The position numbers and the translations under genes were made by a program. Under the pieces are notes generated by a model. It worked only from the letters and a program-made list of their open reading frames with translations, made no database searches and was not told where the DNA came from. 40,386 bases of DNA from Lentzea indica (GTDB lineage: Bacteria > Actinomycetota > Actinomycetes > Mycobacteriales > Pseudonocardiaceae). Positions 16,714 to 24,134 of this stretch are shown here, one piece after another. The first letter of the stretch is position 1. Every line of letters begins with the position of its first letter. Where the stretch lies: positions 1 to 40,386 of the forward strand of contig NZ_VSRL01000059.1 in assembly GCF_012184385.1 (NCBI RefSeq), written 5' to 3'.

Positions 16714-18186
16714 ATGAGGCGTCGACTGACCGGCGCGTTCGTCGCACTAGCGGTGGTCGTGGCACCGGTGGGCGTGGCGAAGGCGGCCAGCTTCAACGTC
16801 AAGGACTACGGCGCGAAGGGCGACGGCAAGGCGATCGACTCGGTCGCCATCGACAAGGCCATCGCCGCGGCGAGCGCGGCCAACGGCGGTGTCGTCGAGA
16901 TTCCGCCCGGCACGTACCTGTCCCGCTCGATCCATCTGAAGAGCAACATCACGATCAACATCCAGCAGGGCGCGCGAATCGTGGCGTCCGGCAGCGGCAT
17001 CGACGCGCCGGAGTCCAACCCGAACTCCAGGTACCAGGACTTCGGGCACAGCCACTTCCGCAACGCGCTGCTGTGGGGCGAGAACGTCGAGAACATCAAC
17101 TTCACCGGCAAGGGCGTGATCGACGGCGCCAACAAGCTGGAGACCGGGGAGAACATCCCGGCGGGCAAGGGCGACAAGATGCTGTCGCTCAAGTTCTGCA
17201 AGAACGTCAACATCACCGACGTGACGTTCAGGGAGGCCGGCCACTTCGCGATCATCGTCAACGGCTGCAACGGGATGAAGCTCGACCGCATCACCGTCGA
17301 CACCCCCGACGACCGCGACGGCATCAACTTCATCAACAGCTCCAACATCGAGCTGTCGAACTCCACGGTCATCTCCAGCGACGACGCGGTGGCGTTCAAG
17401 AGCGACTACGCGACCGGCAAGACGTTCCTGAGCGAGAACAACATCGTCCGCGACTCCACGATCCAGTCGACGGAGAACAACGCCATCCAGTTCGGCTCGG
17501 AGACCTGCGGCAGCTTCAAGAACGTCCAGTTCCGCAACCTCAAGGTCACCGGTGCCTCGAAGGCGGGCCTGGGCATGGTGTCGATGGACGGCGCGGTCAT
17601 CGAGGACGTCGTCTACGACAACATCCAGCTCACCAAGACCGCCTCGCCGATCTTCATCCACATCGGCAAGCGCGGCCGCTGCCCGAACAACCCGCCCACG
17701 GGCAAGATCCGCAACATCACCTACCGGAACATCACCGGCACGAACCTGACCGCGCCGCGTGACATCCCCGGCGACCCCGAGTACGCGTCGACCATCTCCG
17801 GCCGCTCGGACTCGAAGATCACCGGTCTGACGTTCGACAACGTGAAGCTGACCGTGCCGGGCAACCACAAGGAGTCGGACGCCTCGAAGAGCCCGCCGGA
17901 GGTGTCCGGCGAGTACCCGCCCCGCATCTTCGGCGTGCGACCGGCGTTCGGGTTCTGGATCCGCAACGCGACCGACGTGAAGTTCCTCAACAGCACGGTC
18001 GAGTTCGAGAAGAACGACGGCCGCCCGGCGTTCACCACCGACAGCGTGCAGAACATCTCGCTCAACGGCGTGAAGGTGGAACGCAGCACTGGCGCGAACG
18101 ACCTGCAGTGGCGCAAGAGCAGCGGAATGTCCGTCACGGACAGCACGACGACGAACGGTCAGGCGTTGCGAGCCAAGACGAACTAG
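16714..18186 (+). CDS. Secreted glycoside hydrolase family 28 (polygalacturonase-like)
   Basis: A 490-residue exported right-handed beta-helix enzyme. The signal peptide covers about residues 1-25, ending VAKAA-SF. The mature start FNVKDYGAKGDGKAIDS is the classic pectate-lyase-superfamily opening. Repeated helix coils follow (NITINI, NVENINFTGKG, NVNITDVTF). SSDDAVAFKSD around 221-231 matches the GH28 DD catalytic pair, with another Asp in DRDGINF at about 202. It likely hydrolyses galacturonan or a related plant polysaccharide. ATG at 16714 follows AGGAAGGA; the frame upstream of it is not coding. It ends in the shared CTAG with the convergent methyltransferase gene. A cre/LacI-like operator lies upstream. 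Confidence 0.88.
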   Translation: MRRRLTGAFVALAVVVAPVGVAKAASFNVKDYGAKGDGKAIDSVAIDKAIAAASAANGGVVEIPPGTYLSRSIHLKSNITINIQQGARIVASGSGIDAPESNPNSRYQDFGHSHFRNALLWGENVENINFTGKGVIDGANKLETGENIPAGKGDKMLSLKFCKNVNITDVTFREAGHFAIIVNGCNGMKLDRITVDTPDDRDGINFINSSNIELSNSTVISSDDAVAFKSDYATGKTFLSENNIVRDSTIQSTENNAIQFGSETCGSFKNVQFRNLKVTGASKAGLGMVSMDGAVIEDVVYDNIQLTKTASPIFIHIGKRGRCPNNPPTGKIRNITYRNITGTNLTAPRDIPGDPEYASTISGRSDSKITGLTFDNVKLTVPGNHKESDASKSPPEVSGEYPPRIFGVRPAFGFWIRNATDVKFLNSTVEFEKNDGRPAFTTDSVQNISLNGVKVERSTGANDLQWRKSSGMSVTDSTTTNGQALRAKTN

Positions 18187-18962
18187 ATGATGCCGACCGC
18201 GCCGTAGGTCGAGGCGTCGGCCGCGGCAGAGGTACCGGGAAGCTCGCCGTCCGCCCTCCAGTGGGCGGCGAGCACCAGCCCCGGCTCCAGCAGCTTCAGA
18301 CCGGAGACGAACTCCTCCACGTCCTGCTTGGACCGCGGCATGAGCTCGGACTCCATGCCGTCCGCGAGGTCGACGATGTGGTCCACCAGCTCCGGCTCGA
18401 CGTCCTTCGTCAGGTGCGTCAACGCGAGAACGCTGCCTTCGCACAGAGCGGCCCGATAGCGCGCAACGACGCCCGCGGGTTCGTCCACGATGTACGGGAG
18501 GATGCCGACCATCAGCACCGCGGTCGGCTGGGTGAAGTCGATGAGGCGGCGCGTCTCAGGGTGACGCAGCACGGCGCCGACGTCGCGGATGTCGGACTGC
18601 ACGATGGCGGCGTTCAGGTTGTCGCGCAGCATCGTGCGGGCGTGGGCGACGGCCACCGGGTCGTGGTCGACGTAGACCACGTTGCACGACGGGTCGATCG
18701 ACTGGGCCACCTCGTGGACGTTGCCGGCGGTCGGGATGCCGCTGCCCAGGTCGAGGAACTGGCGAATGCCCATCTCCTCGACGCACAGCCGCACCACGCG
18801 GCGGGAGAAGGACCTGATCGTCCGTACCATCTCGGCCACGGGGAACTTCTTGATGCTCTCCTCGGCCAACGCGCGGTCAACCGCGAAGTTGTGCGCTCCG
18901 CCGAGGTAGTAGTCGAACAGGCGAGCCACATTTGGGCGTTCGGAATCGCCGTTTGTCGTCAC
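18183..18962 (-). CDS. SAM-dependent methyltransferase (DUF574 / Methyltransf_19)
   Basis: About 259 residues from GTG at 18962. RPNVARLFDYYLGGAHNF is the family hallmark near the N-terminus, followed by the SAM-binding FLDLGSGIPT and VVYVDHDPVAV, and a later LMVGILPYIVDEP block. The family is greatly expanded in actinomycetes and frequently regulated by developmental factors, but substrates are unknown. A longer reading to 19028 is possible; family members usually have 10-25 residues before the RP.VAR motif, so the start is uncertain. The stop shares CTAG with the GH28 stop on the other strand. Confidence 0.88.
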   Translation of the reverse strand: MTTNGDSERPNVARLFDYYLGGAHNFAVDRALAEESIKKFPVAEMVRTIRSFSRRVVRLCVEEMGIRQFLDLGSGIPTAGNVHEVAQSIDPSCNVVYVDHDPVAVAHARTMLRDNLNAAIVQSDIRDVGAVLRHPETRRLIDFTQPTAVLMVGILPYIVDEPAGVVARYRAALCEGSVLALTHLTKDVEPELVDHIVDLADGMESELMPRSKQDVEEFVSGLKLLEPGLVLAAHWRADGELPGTSAAADASTYGAVGII

Positions 18963-19080
18963 CCGCTTCGGGCCGTCCTGCACTGCGCACCTCACCCTGC
19001 TGCCGAGCGGCGCGAACGCTGGAGGCACGGTAACCGGCTACTCCGTTCGTGTCCATCCACCATTCGTGAACACGCAGGGT

Positions 19081-19110
19081 GATGGCCCCCGGCAGAAGCC
19101 GAGGGCCATC
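19081..19110 (-). terminator. Stem-loop terminator of the serine protease gene
   Basis: GATGGCCCCCGGC (19081-19093) pairs with GCCGAGGGCCATC (19098-19110) over a four-base loop with one mismatch. It lies 31 bp downstream of the protease stop on the minus strand. Confidence 0.72.
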
Positions 19111-19140
19111 GCAGGGTTACCGCTGGTCAATCAGGGTGTG

Positions 19141-19854
19141 TCACACGCCCGCGGTCCGCCGGATCCAGTCGCGGTAGGGGGCGTGGTTGACGCTGGTGTA
19201 GTTCGAGACGCTCGAGCGGTCCGAGGTGGACGCGACGCCGACCTGACGGCCGTCCGCGAACATCGGGCCACCGGAGTCTCCACCGGCGGCGATGCCGTCG
19301 ATGCGACGGACGCTGATCGCGACGCCACCGCGGTAGTCACGCCCGTTGGTGGTCGTGACCCGCGTGTCCGCGACCTTCAGGTAGCGCGACTGGCAGTTGA
19401 TCTCCGGCTGGTTGGTGCAGGTGGCGCCCCAGCCGTAGAGCTTCACGGTCTCGCCGACCGAGACGGGCGAGCCCAGCGGGGAGAACGGCGAGGTCATCGA
19501 CGTGGTCACGTGCACCAGCGCCAGGTCGGCCGACGGGTGCTTGACGACCCGGTCACCGGTCACGAGCTGTCCACCGGACGTCTGGTCCAGGCTGCCCGCT
19601 CGGAACGTGTACCTGGCGGTGTTCGAGGCCACGCAGTGCTCAGCGGTCAGGATCCACTGAGGTGCGATCTTGGTGGCCGAGCAGTTCTCCCGCCCGTTGG
19701 CGAACAGGCGCGCCGCGTAGGGGAAGTTCTGGGCGTAGCTGCCACCGATGATCATCGGCGACATTTCGGGGTCCTCGGGCGCCGCCGAGGCCGTCACAGG
19801 TGCGAGGGAGAGCGCCGCCAGGAGGGCGCCCGCGATCGCGGTCAGAACACGCAT
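19141..19854 (-). CDS. Secreted trypsin-like serine protease (S1 family)
   Basis: A 237-residue exported protease. The signal peptide is about residues 1-25 (ALSLAPVTASA-AP), followed by a roughly ten-residue propeptide and mature start IIGGSYAQNFPY at 35. The catalytic triad is His73 (TAEHC), Asp110 (SADLALVH) and Ser194 (GGDSGGP). Four cysteines besides the active-site region (58, 74, 146, 154) suggest two disulfides. It resembles Streptomyces-type trypsins and snapalysin-neighbour proteases. ATG at 19854 has GAGGTGACC upstream. Likely a monocistronic, secreted scavenging or developmental protease. Confidence 0.92.
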   Translation of the reverse strand: MRVLTAIAGALLAALSLAPVTASAAPEDPEMSPMIIGGSYAQNFPYAARLFANGRENCSATKIAPQWILTAEHCVASNTARYTFRAGSLDQTSGGQLVTGDRVVKHPSADLALVHVTTSMTSPFSPLGSPVSVGETVKLYGWGATCTNQPEINCQSRYLKVADTRVTTTNGRDYRGGVAISVRRIDGIAAGGDSGGPMFADGRQVGVASTSDRSSVSNYTSVNHAPYRDWIRRTAGV

Positions 19855-19936
19855 GGTTGGTCACCTCGTGAGTGCAGGGAGTGGTTAAGCAACCACGCAC
19901 AGCTTCACTCGGTCGTGTGAGTCTGACCACCCTCCG

Positions 19937-20371
19937 TTAGTCGGCTTTGTCGCCTTCGTTCACATCAGCCGACTCCGCGGAGTCGTACCCCATCGCCCAG
20001 CGGCGGCCGTCGTTGGTGAACAGCAGCACGAGCACGACGACGCAGTAGATGCCGCCCAACGAGCCGAGCAGCTGCTGCTCCGAGGGTCCGTACGCGTACC
20101 AGGCGCAGCCGAGCAGCAGCAGCTGCGTGACGATCACGGGCGTGCGCGCACCGTGCTGGCCGCGGAACAACATGATCGACGCGAGGACCGCCCCGCCGAA
20201 CCAGATCGCGAGCACTCCGGCGGCGCCGAGGATCGGGCCGCCCGACGGAGCGCCCTGAATCACCCGCACGACGAGCGCGACGGCCAGTGCGATACCGCCC
20301 AAGCCCTGCAGAAAGGTGAGCGCGGCGGCGATGCGCACAGCGCGCGGCGGCGCCGGGGTCGCAGTGGTCAC
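19937..20371 (-). CDS. Hypothetical four-helix membrane protein
   Basis: 144 residues from GTG at 20371, chosen because GAGGAAAGG sits six bases upstream; GTG at 20404 would add eleven hydrophilic residues. Four hydrophobic segments lie around residues 14-35, 45-67, 77-95 and 102-120, separated by short loops, with an acidic cytoplasmic tail (SAESADVNEGDKAD). No family motif recognised. It stands between the protease and the divergent lipid kinase gene. Confidence 0.75.
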   Translation of the reverse strand: MTTATPAPPRAVRIAAALTFLQGLGGIALAVALVVRVIQGAPSGGPILGAAGVLAIWFGGAVLASIMLFRGQHGARTPVIVTQLLLLGCAWYAYGPSEQQLLGSLGGIYCVVVLVLLFTNDGRRWAMGYDSAESADVNEGDKAD

Positions 20372-20622
20372 GGGAGACCTTTCCTCACGTTCTGTACTGG
20401 TCACGGATCGTAGGCCACCCGGTTGGAGGGCTCACTTGGCATGCCCCACGCGGGAAGATCAAGGGGCCTTCAGCGAGCCGGCGGTCGTCCGGGGTGCACT
20501 CGTCTGCGGGGCCTACGCGGAGCTAACGGAAGGGAGATTTGCGCCACGTTCGTGATGCTGGGGCCACCCTGAGGGAGGACATGCGCGCCGCGAACGGTCA
20601 CGCACTGTCCTACTCTCAAGTA

Positions 20623-21558
20623 GTGCGCGCTCTTCTCGTGGTGAACCCGCAGGCGACTACAACTACGCCGGCGGGGCGAGATGTGTTGGCGCACGCACTG
20701 GCCAGCGACGTGAAGCTGGAGATCATCGAAACCTGCTACCGCGGCCACGCGGCGGACGCCGCCAGCCAGGCAGCGGGAGACGGGTTCGACCTGGTCATCG
20801 CCCACGGCGGCGACGGCACGGTCAACGAGGTGGTCAACGGCATCCTGCGCGGTGGCCCCCGCCCCAACAAGCCGATGCTGGGCGTCGTGCCCGGCGGTTC
20901 GGCGAACGTCTTCGCCGGCGCGCTCGGCATCCCGCGCGACCCGGTCGAGGCCACGCACGTCCTGCTCCAGTCGATCGAGCACGGCACCAAGCGCCGCATC
21001 GGGCTCGGGCAGGTCTTCGCGGACGTCATCCACGGCGGCCGCTGGTTCACGTTCAACGCGGGCATGGGCCTGGACGCCGACGTCGTGGCGGGGGTCGAAC
21101 GCAAGCGCGCCAAGGGCCGCAACGCGAGTCCCGCTCTTTATTTGAGCGTTGCCTTCAGGGCGTATGCGCAGAACGTGCGCAAGCCGCAGCACTTCACGGT
21201 CGAGGTTCCTGGAGAGGCGCCGTTCAACGACGTCGGCATGGTGTTCGTGTCGAACACCGACCCGTGGACGTACTTCGGCGACAAGGCGATCCAGCTCAAC
21301 CCCAGCACGTCGTTCGACGGCGGCCTTGGTCTGAGCGCACTGAAGACCCTGCGCGTGCCGACCGTCGGGCGCTACGTCGCCCAGGTCCTCTCGACCGGGA
21401 ATCCCAAGGGCGGAAATCTCGTTCGGCGTGACGACGTGGGTTATGTCAGAGTTAAGTGCGAGGAGCCCGCGAACCTCCAGGTGGACGGCGATTTCCTCGG
21501 CAAGACCACGGCGGTGGAGTTCAGGGCGGTCCCCGACGCGTTGACTGTTGCCGTATAA
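20623..21558 (+). CDS. Diacylglycerol kinase family lipid kinase
   Basis: A 311-residue soluble or peripheral lipid kinase phosphorylating diacylglycerol or a related lipid alcohol with ATP. HGGDGTVNEV at 61-70 is the nucleotide-binding signature and PGGSANVFAGALGIP the second conserved block. NAGMGLDADVV and LQVDGDFLG near the end match the DAGK/YegS C-terminal fold. I chose GTG at 20623 (VRALLVVNPQ), where the family normally begins. TACTCT at 20611-20616 could be a -10 element producing a leaderless message. TTG at 20539 and ATG at 20581 are in-frame alternatives with Shine-Dalgarno-like GGAAGGGAG or GGGAGGAC nearby. It precedes whiB1, as the probable orthologue Rv3218 does in Mycobacterium. 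Confidence 0.88.
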   Translation: MRALLVVNPQATTTTPAGRDVLAHALASDVKLEIIETCYRGHAADAASQAAGDGFDLVIAHGGDGTVNEVVNGILRGGPRPNKPMLGVVPGGSANVFAGALGIPRDPVEATHVLLQSIEHGTKRRIGLGQVFADVIHGGRWFTFNAGMGLDADVVAGVERKRAKGRNASPALYLSVAFRAYAQNVRKPQHFTVEVPGEAPFNDVGMVFVSNTDPWTYFGDKAIQLNPSTSFDGGLGLSALKTLRVPTVGRYVAQVLSTGNPKGGNLVRRDDVGYVRVKCEEPANLQVDGDFLGKTTAVEFRAVPDALTVAV

Positions 21559-21671
21559 GCGACTTGACAGTCCGTGACCGGTTCGTGACCGTCTCGGTAC
21601 CCACCCGGGATGTACTGCAGTCGAGTGACAGCAGAGCGTGAAACCCCTGGTGAACGGTGTCGATCTTTTGG

Positions 21672-21685
21672 GTGAGTTCACTCAC
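21672..21685. promoter_or_regulatory. CRP-like operator 1 upstream of whiB1
   Basis: GTGAGTTCACTCAC fits GTGA-N6-TCAC, the core of the cAMP receptor protein site, and is part of a 16-bp near-palindrome (GGTGAGT/ACTCACC). It is centred 124 bp before the whiB1 start and exactly 50 bp from the second site. Confidence 0.6.
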
Positions 21686-21721
21686 CGGGTCAGTGCTTAC
21701 CCCTTGACATCCCAGCCGTTC

Positions 21722-21735
21722 GTGAAAGCATTCAC
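21722..21735. promoter_or_regulatory. CRP-like operator 2 upstream of whiB1
   Basis: GTGAAAGCATTCAC again fits GTGA-N6-TCAC. It begins 13 bp after TTGACA (21704-21709), a consensus -35 hexamer, so it would cover the -10 region and could repress. Mycobacterial whiB1 is known to be controlled by CRP through two sites. Confidence 0.6.
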
Positions 21736-21802
21736 AAGCACCCCAAAACGACCGCTGACAACCGGCGTGCCCTTGTGCGCGCCTAGCTGAGGAGTAGTTC
21801 CA

Positions 21803-22057
21803 ATGGACTGGCGCCACCGCGCGATCTGCCGCGACGAGGACCCCGAGCTGTTCTTCCCCGTTGGGAACAGTGGTCCCGCGCTGCTTCAGATCGCCGAGGC
21901 GAAGACCGTCTGCCGTCGTTGTCCCGTCGTCTCCGACTGCCTCGCGTGGGCACTGGAGAGCGGCCAGGACGCCGGCGTCTGGGGCGGGATGAGCGAAGAC
22001 GAGCGCCGCGCACTCAAGCGCCGCAACGCCCGCACGCGGGCCCGCAGCAACGCCTGA
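21803..22057 (+). CDS. whiB1: WhiB1-family iron-sulfur transcriptional regulator
   Basis: An 84-residue [4Fe-4S] protein. The cluster ligands are Cys9, Cys37, Cys40 and Cys46 in the pattern C...C..C.....C; the GVWGGMSEDERR turn at 58-69 and the basic tail (KRRNARTRARSNA) complete the family. Size and sequence fit WhiB1/WblE, which binds the primary sigma factor and reacts with nitric oxide; in mycobacteria it is essential. ATG at 21803 has GAGGAG eight bases upstream. A 244-bp leader holds two CRP-like sites, and a perfect terminator follows. Its neighbours (lipid kinase, pdtaS) are as in M. tuberculosis, supporting the whiB1 name. Confidence 0.95.
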   Translation: MDWRHRAICRDEDPELFFPVGNSGPALLQIAEAKTVCRRCPVVSDCLAWALESGQDAGVWGGMSEDERRALKRRNARTRARSNA

Positions 22058-22105
22058 CCAGGCAGTTAGCCGCGAACAAAGCAACACAGCGTTTGATCAT
22101 TTTGG

Positions 22106-22141
22106 AAGAAGCCCGACACCGTGCCAGGTGTCGGGCTTCTT
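22106..22141 (+). terminator. Intrinsic terminator of whiB1
   Basis: AAGAAGCCCGACACC (22106-22120) pairs perfectly with GGTGTCGGGCTTCTT (22127-22141) over a six-base loop, followed by TGTTTG. It lies 48 bp after the stop. Confidence 0.92.
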
Positions 22142-22165
22142 TGTTTGCACACCCTCCCGCATGAC

Positions 22166-22197
22166 CACGTGAGACCGCTGAGGCTGGTCGTCACGTG
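22166..22197 (-). terminator. Probable terminator of pdtaS
   Basis: CACGTGAGACC (22166-22176) pairs with GGTCGTCACGTG (22186-22197), with one bulged base and a nine-base loop. It lies 14 bp beyond the pdtaS stop on the minus strand. The CACGTG ends also make it a possible protein site. Confidence 0.55.
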
Positions 22198-22211
22198 TGC
22201 ACGGCGTTAGT

Positions 22212-23741
22212 TTAGCGCCGCCCTCTGAGCGGTACGCGCAGGACCGCCTCTGTACCGCCTCGGGGCCTTCGCCGCAAGCTCAACGACCCTCTCAATTCGG
22301 AATCAACAAGGGTCCGAACGATCTGCAAACCGAGACGATCCGTGCGCTCCAGGGAGAAACCGGGCGGAAGCCCCTTGCCGTCGTCGGTGATCGACACGTC
22401 GAGCCACTTGGCGGACCGCTCGGAGTGCACGACGACCTCTCCGCGCTGGCCAGGGGCGTAGGCGTGCTCGAAGGCGTTCTGCACGAGCTCGGTCAGCACC
22501 ATGACCAGCGGGGTGGCGATCTCCGCCGGCACGATCCCGAAACCACCCTCGCGGCGCACCTTCACCTGGGTCTCGGTGACGGCGACATCGCTCATCATCG
22601 GGATGACCTTGTCGACCACGTCGTCAAGGTCAACCCGTTCGTCCACGGACATCGACAACGTCTCGTGAACCAGTGCGATGGAGGTCACACGCCGAACCGA
22701 CTCGGCCAGCGCCTCCTTCGCCTCCGGGTTCGTCAGCCTGCGGCTTTGCAACCTGAGCAGCGCGGCCACGGTCTGCAGGTTGTTCTTCACCCGGTGGTGG
22801 ATCTCGCGGATCGTGGCGTCCTTGGACATCAACGCACGGTCACGCCGGCGCACCTCGGTGACGTCCCGGCACAGCACGATCGCGCCCGCGGCCTGCCCGC
22901 GTGGCCGCAAGGGCAAGGATCGGAACAGAACGGCGGCACCGCGTCGTGACTCGGCCTCCATGCGCATGGACGGCTGCCCGTCCAGTGCCTGCCTTATGCG
23001 CTGGGCGACCTCGGTGGCGTCGAACGGATCACCGATGAGGCTGCGGGTCAACGGGGCCAGGTGCACGCCCACGAGATCTGAGGCGTGGCCCATGCGGTGA
23101 TAGGCCGAGAGCGCGTTCGGGCTCGCGAACACCACCGCACCGGACGGATCGAGCCTGATCAGACCGTCGCCGACGCGCGGGCTGGTGTGCACGTCCGGGG
23201 ACGGTTCCGGCGCGGGGAACGTGCCGTCCGCGATCATCTGGCACAGGTCGGCCGCGCTGCCGAGGTACGAGATCTCCAACGGCGAGGGCACGCGCGGCAC
23301 CGCCAGGTTCGTGCTGCGGCTCAGCACCGCGATGACCTGGGTGCCCAGCCGCACCGGGATGGTCTCGCGCCGCACGGGCACGCCCAGGTGCCAGCGGGGG
23401 TCCTCCTCGCGGCAGATGCGGGACTCGTCCATCGCCCTGCGCAGCTGCGGGTGCTCCTCGGAGTCCACCGCGCTGCCGACCACGTCCTCCGGGTGAGCCG
23501 TCGGCGCCGTCGTGGGACGGGCCTGGGCGACGCAGAGGAACGTCTGGTCGTCCAGCGGCACCCACATGAGGAAGTCCGCGAACGAGAGGTCGGAGAGGAG
23601 TTGCCACTCGGCGACGACCAGCTGGAGGTGGTCGACGGCGGCGCCGGAGAGCTTCGTGTGCTCGGCCAGCAGGTCCGTGAGCGTGCTCAGAACTCCTCCA
23701 TGCGAAACTGGTGGGTGAAGCAGTTCGATCCTAGGAGACAC
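22212..23741 (-). CDS. pdtaS: PdtaS-like cytosolic sensor histidine kinase (HWE/HisKA_2 family)
   Basis: About 490-509 residues. An N-terminal GAF-like domain (about 20-175) is followed by a PAS domain (about 185-295), then HisKA_2 with the phospho-accepting His in EIHHRVKNNLQT (His315/316) and an HATPase domain with ELVQNAFEHA (N box), DDGKGLPPGF (G1) and RLGLQI (G2). There is no membrane segment. It signals to the antiterminator-type response regulator PdtaR, not present in this window. Similarity to M. tuberculosis PdtaS begins at LSTLTDLLAEHT, where the mycobacterial Met corresponds to a CTG (23690) preceded by GGAGGAG. GTG at 23741 is the only standard start codon upstream but would overlap the divergent bL37 leader. 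The start is therefore ambiguous. Confidence 0.93.
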   Translation of the reverse strand: MSPRIELLHPPVSHGGVLSTLTDLLAEHTKLSGAAVDHLQLVVAEWQLLSDLSFADFLMWVPLDDQTFLCVAQARPTTAPTAHPEDVVGSAVDSEEHPQLRRAMDESRICREEDPRWHLGVPVRRETIPVRLGTQVIAVLSRSTNLAVPRVPSPLEISYLGSAADLCQMIADGTFPAPEPSPDVHTSPRVGDGLIRLDPSGAVVFASPNALSAYHRMGHASDLVGVHLAPLTRSLIGDPFDATEVAQRIRQALDGQPSMRMEAESRRGAAVLFRSLPLRPRGQAAGAIVLCRDVTEVRRRDRALMSKDATIREIHHRVKNNLQTVAALLRLQSRRLTNPEAKEALAESVRRVTSIALVHETLSMSVDERVDLDDVVDKVIPMMSDVAVTETQVKVRREGGFGIVPAEIATPLVMVLTELVQNAFEHAYAPGQRGEVVVHSERSAKWLDVSITDDGKGLPPGFSLERTDRLGLQIVRTLVDSELRGSLSLRRRPRGGTEAVLRVPLRGRR

Positions 23742-23743
23742 AG

Positions 23744-23818
23744 ATGTCGAAGCGTGCCCGCAAGCGCCGCGACCGCAAGAAGGGTGGCGCGAACCACGGG
23801 AAGCGCCCCAACGCCTGA
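23744..23818 (+). CDS. 50S ribosomal protein bL37 (24 residues)
   Basis: The ORF reads MSKRARKRRDRKKGGANHGK then RPNA and stop. It is the very basic actinobacterial large-subunit protein bL37, known from mycobacterial ribosome structures, whose family ends ANHGKRPN[AS]. AGGAG lies six bases before the ATG and a perfect 16-bp terminator begins eight bases after the stop, so this is a complete, independently transcribed gene. It sits between pdtaS and rsrA, its conserved position. It is easily missed because of its length. Confidence 0.95.
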   Translation: MSKRARKRRDRKKGGANHGKRPNA

Positions 23819-23826
23819 GTGCTGCG

Positions 23827-23862
23827 AAAAGCCCTGGTCACGAGCACGTGACCAGGGCTTTT
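23827..23862. terminator. Bidirectional intrinsic terminator (bL37 / rsrA)
   Basis: AAAAGCCCTGGTCACG (23827-23842) pairs perfectly with CGTGACCAGGGCTTTT (23847-23862) over AGCA. A-rich and T-rich ends on both sides let it stop bL37 transcription rightward and sigR-rsrA transcription leftward. Confidence 0.95.
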
Positions 23863-23873
23863 TGTTGTCCAGC

Positions 23874-24134
23874 TCAGCTCTCGGTGCGAATCTCCACGAT
23901 CGTGGCGCGGATGCGCGCCTTCAGGTCGGACGGGGCGAGATCCCCGCCGCACTTGCGCGCGAGCAACGCCTTGAGGTGCTCCTCCAGCCCGAACTGCTCC
24001 AGGCAGGGGTGGCACTCGTCGAGGTGCGTCTGCAGCGCCGCGCGGCGGGCCTGGTCGCACTCCTGGTCCAGGAAGAGCCAGACCTCGGACAGCACCTCTG
24101 AGCAGTCGGTGTCATGGGGTTCGCCGCAGTTCAT
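23874..24134 (-). CDS. rsrA: Zinc-containing anti-sigma factor RsrA (RshA-type)
   Basis: An 86-residue ZAS-family redox switch that binds and inhibits SigR until disulfide stress oxidises it. The zinc ligands His37, Cys41 and Cys44 (THLDECHPC) and the N-terminal redox cysteine Cys11 (TDCSEVL) are all present; Cys3, Cys26 and Cys62 are additional. The ATG overlaps the sigR stop (ATGA), so production is coupled to its target. It ends 12 bp before the shared bidirectional terminator. Confidence 0.96.
   Translation of the reverse strand: MNCGEPHDTDCSEVLSEVWLFLDQECDQARRAALQTHLDECHPCLEQFGLEEHLKALLARKCGGDLAPSDLKARIRATIVEIRTES

Noticed and set aside
16747-18444. Open frame of 565 codons on the minus strand
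   Set aside because: Antisense shadow of the GH28 gene; composition dominated by Val/Asp/Arg with no domain.
21572-21600. Direct repeat CGTGACCG in the gap after the lipid kinase gene
   Set aside because: Two short copies only, 11 bp apart, in a composition where this octamer is easily met by chance; not enough to propose a site.
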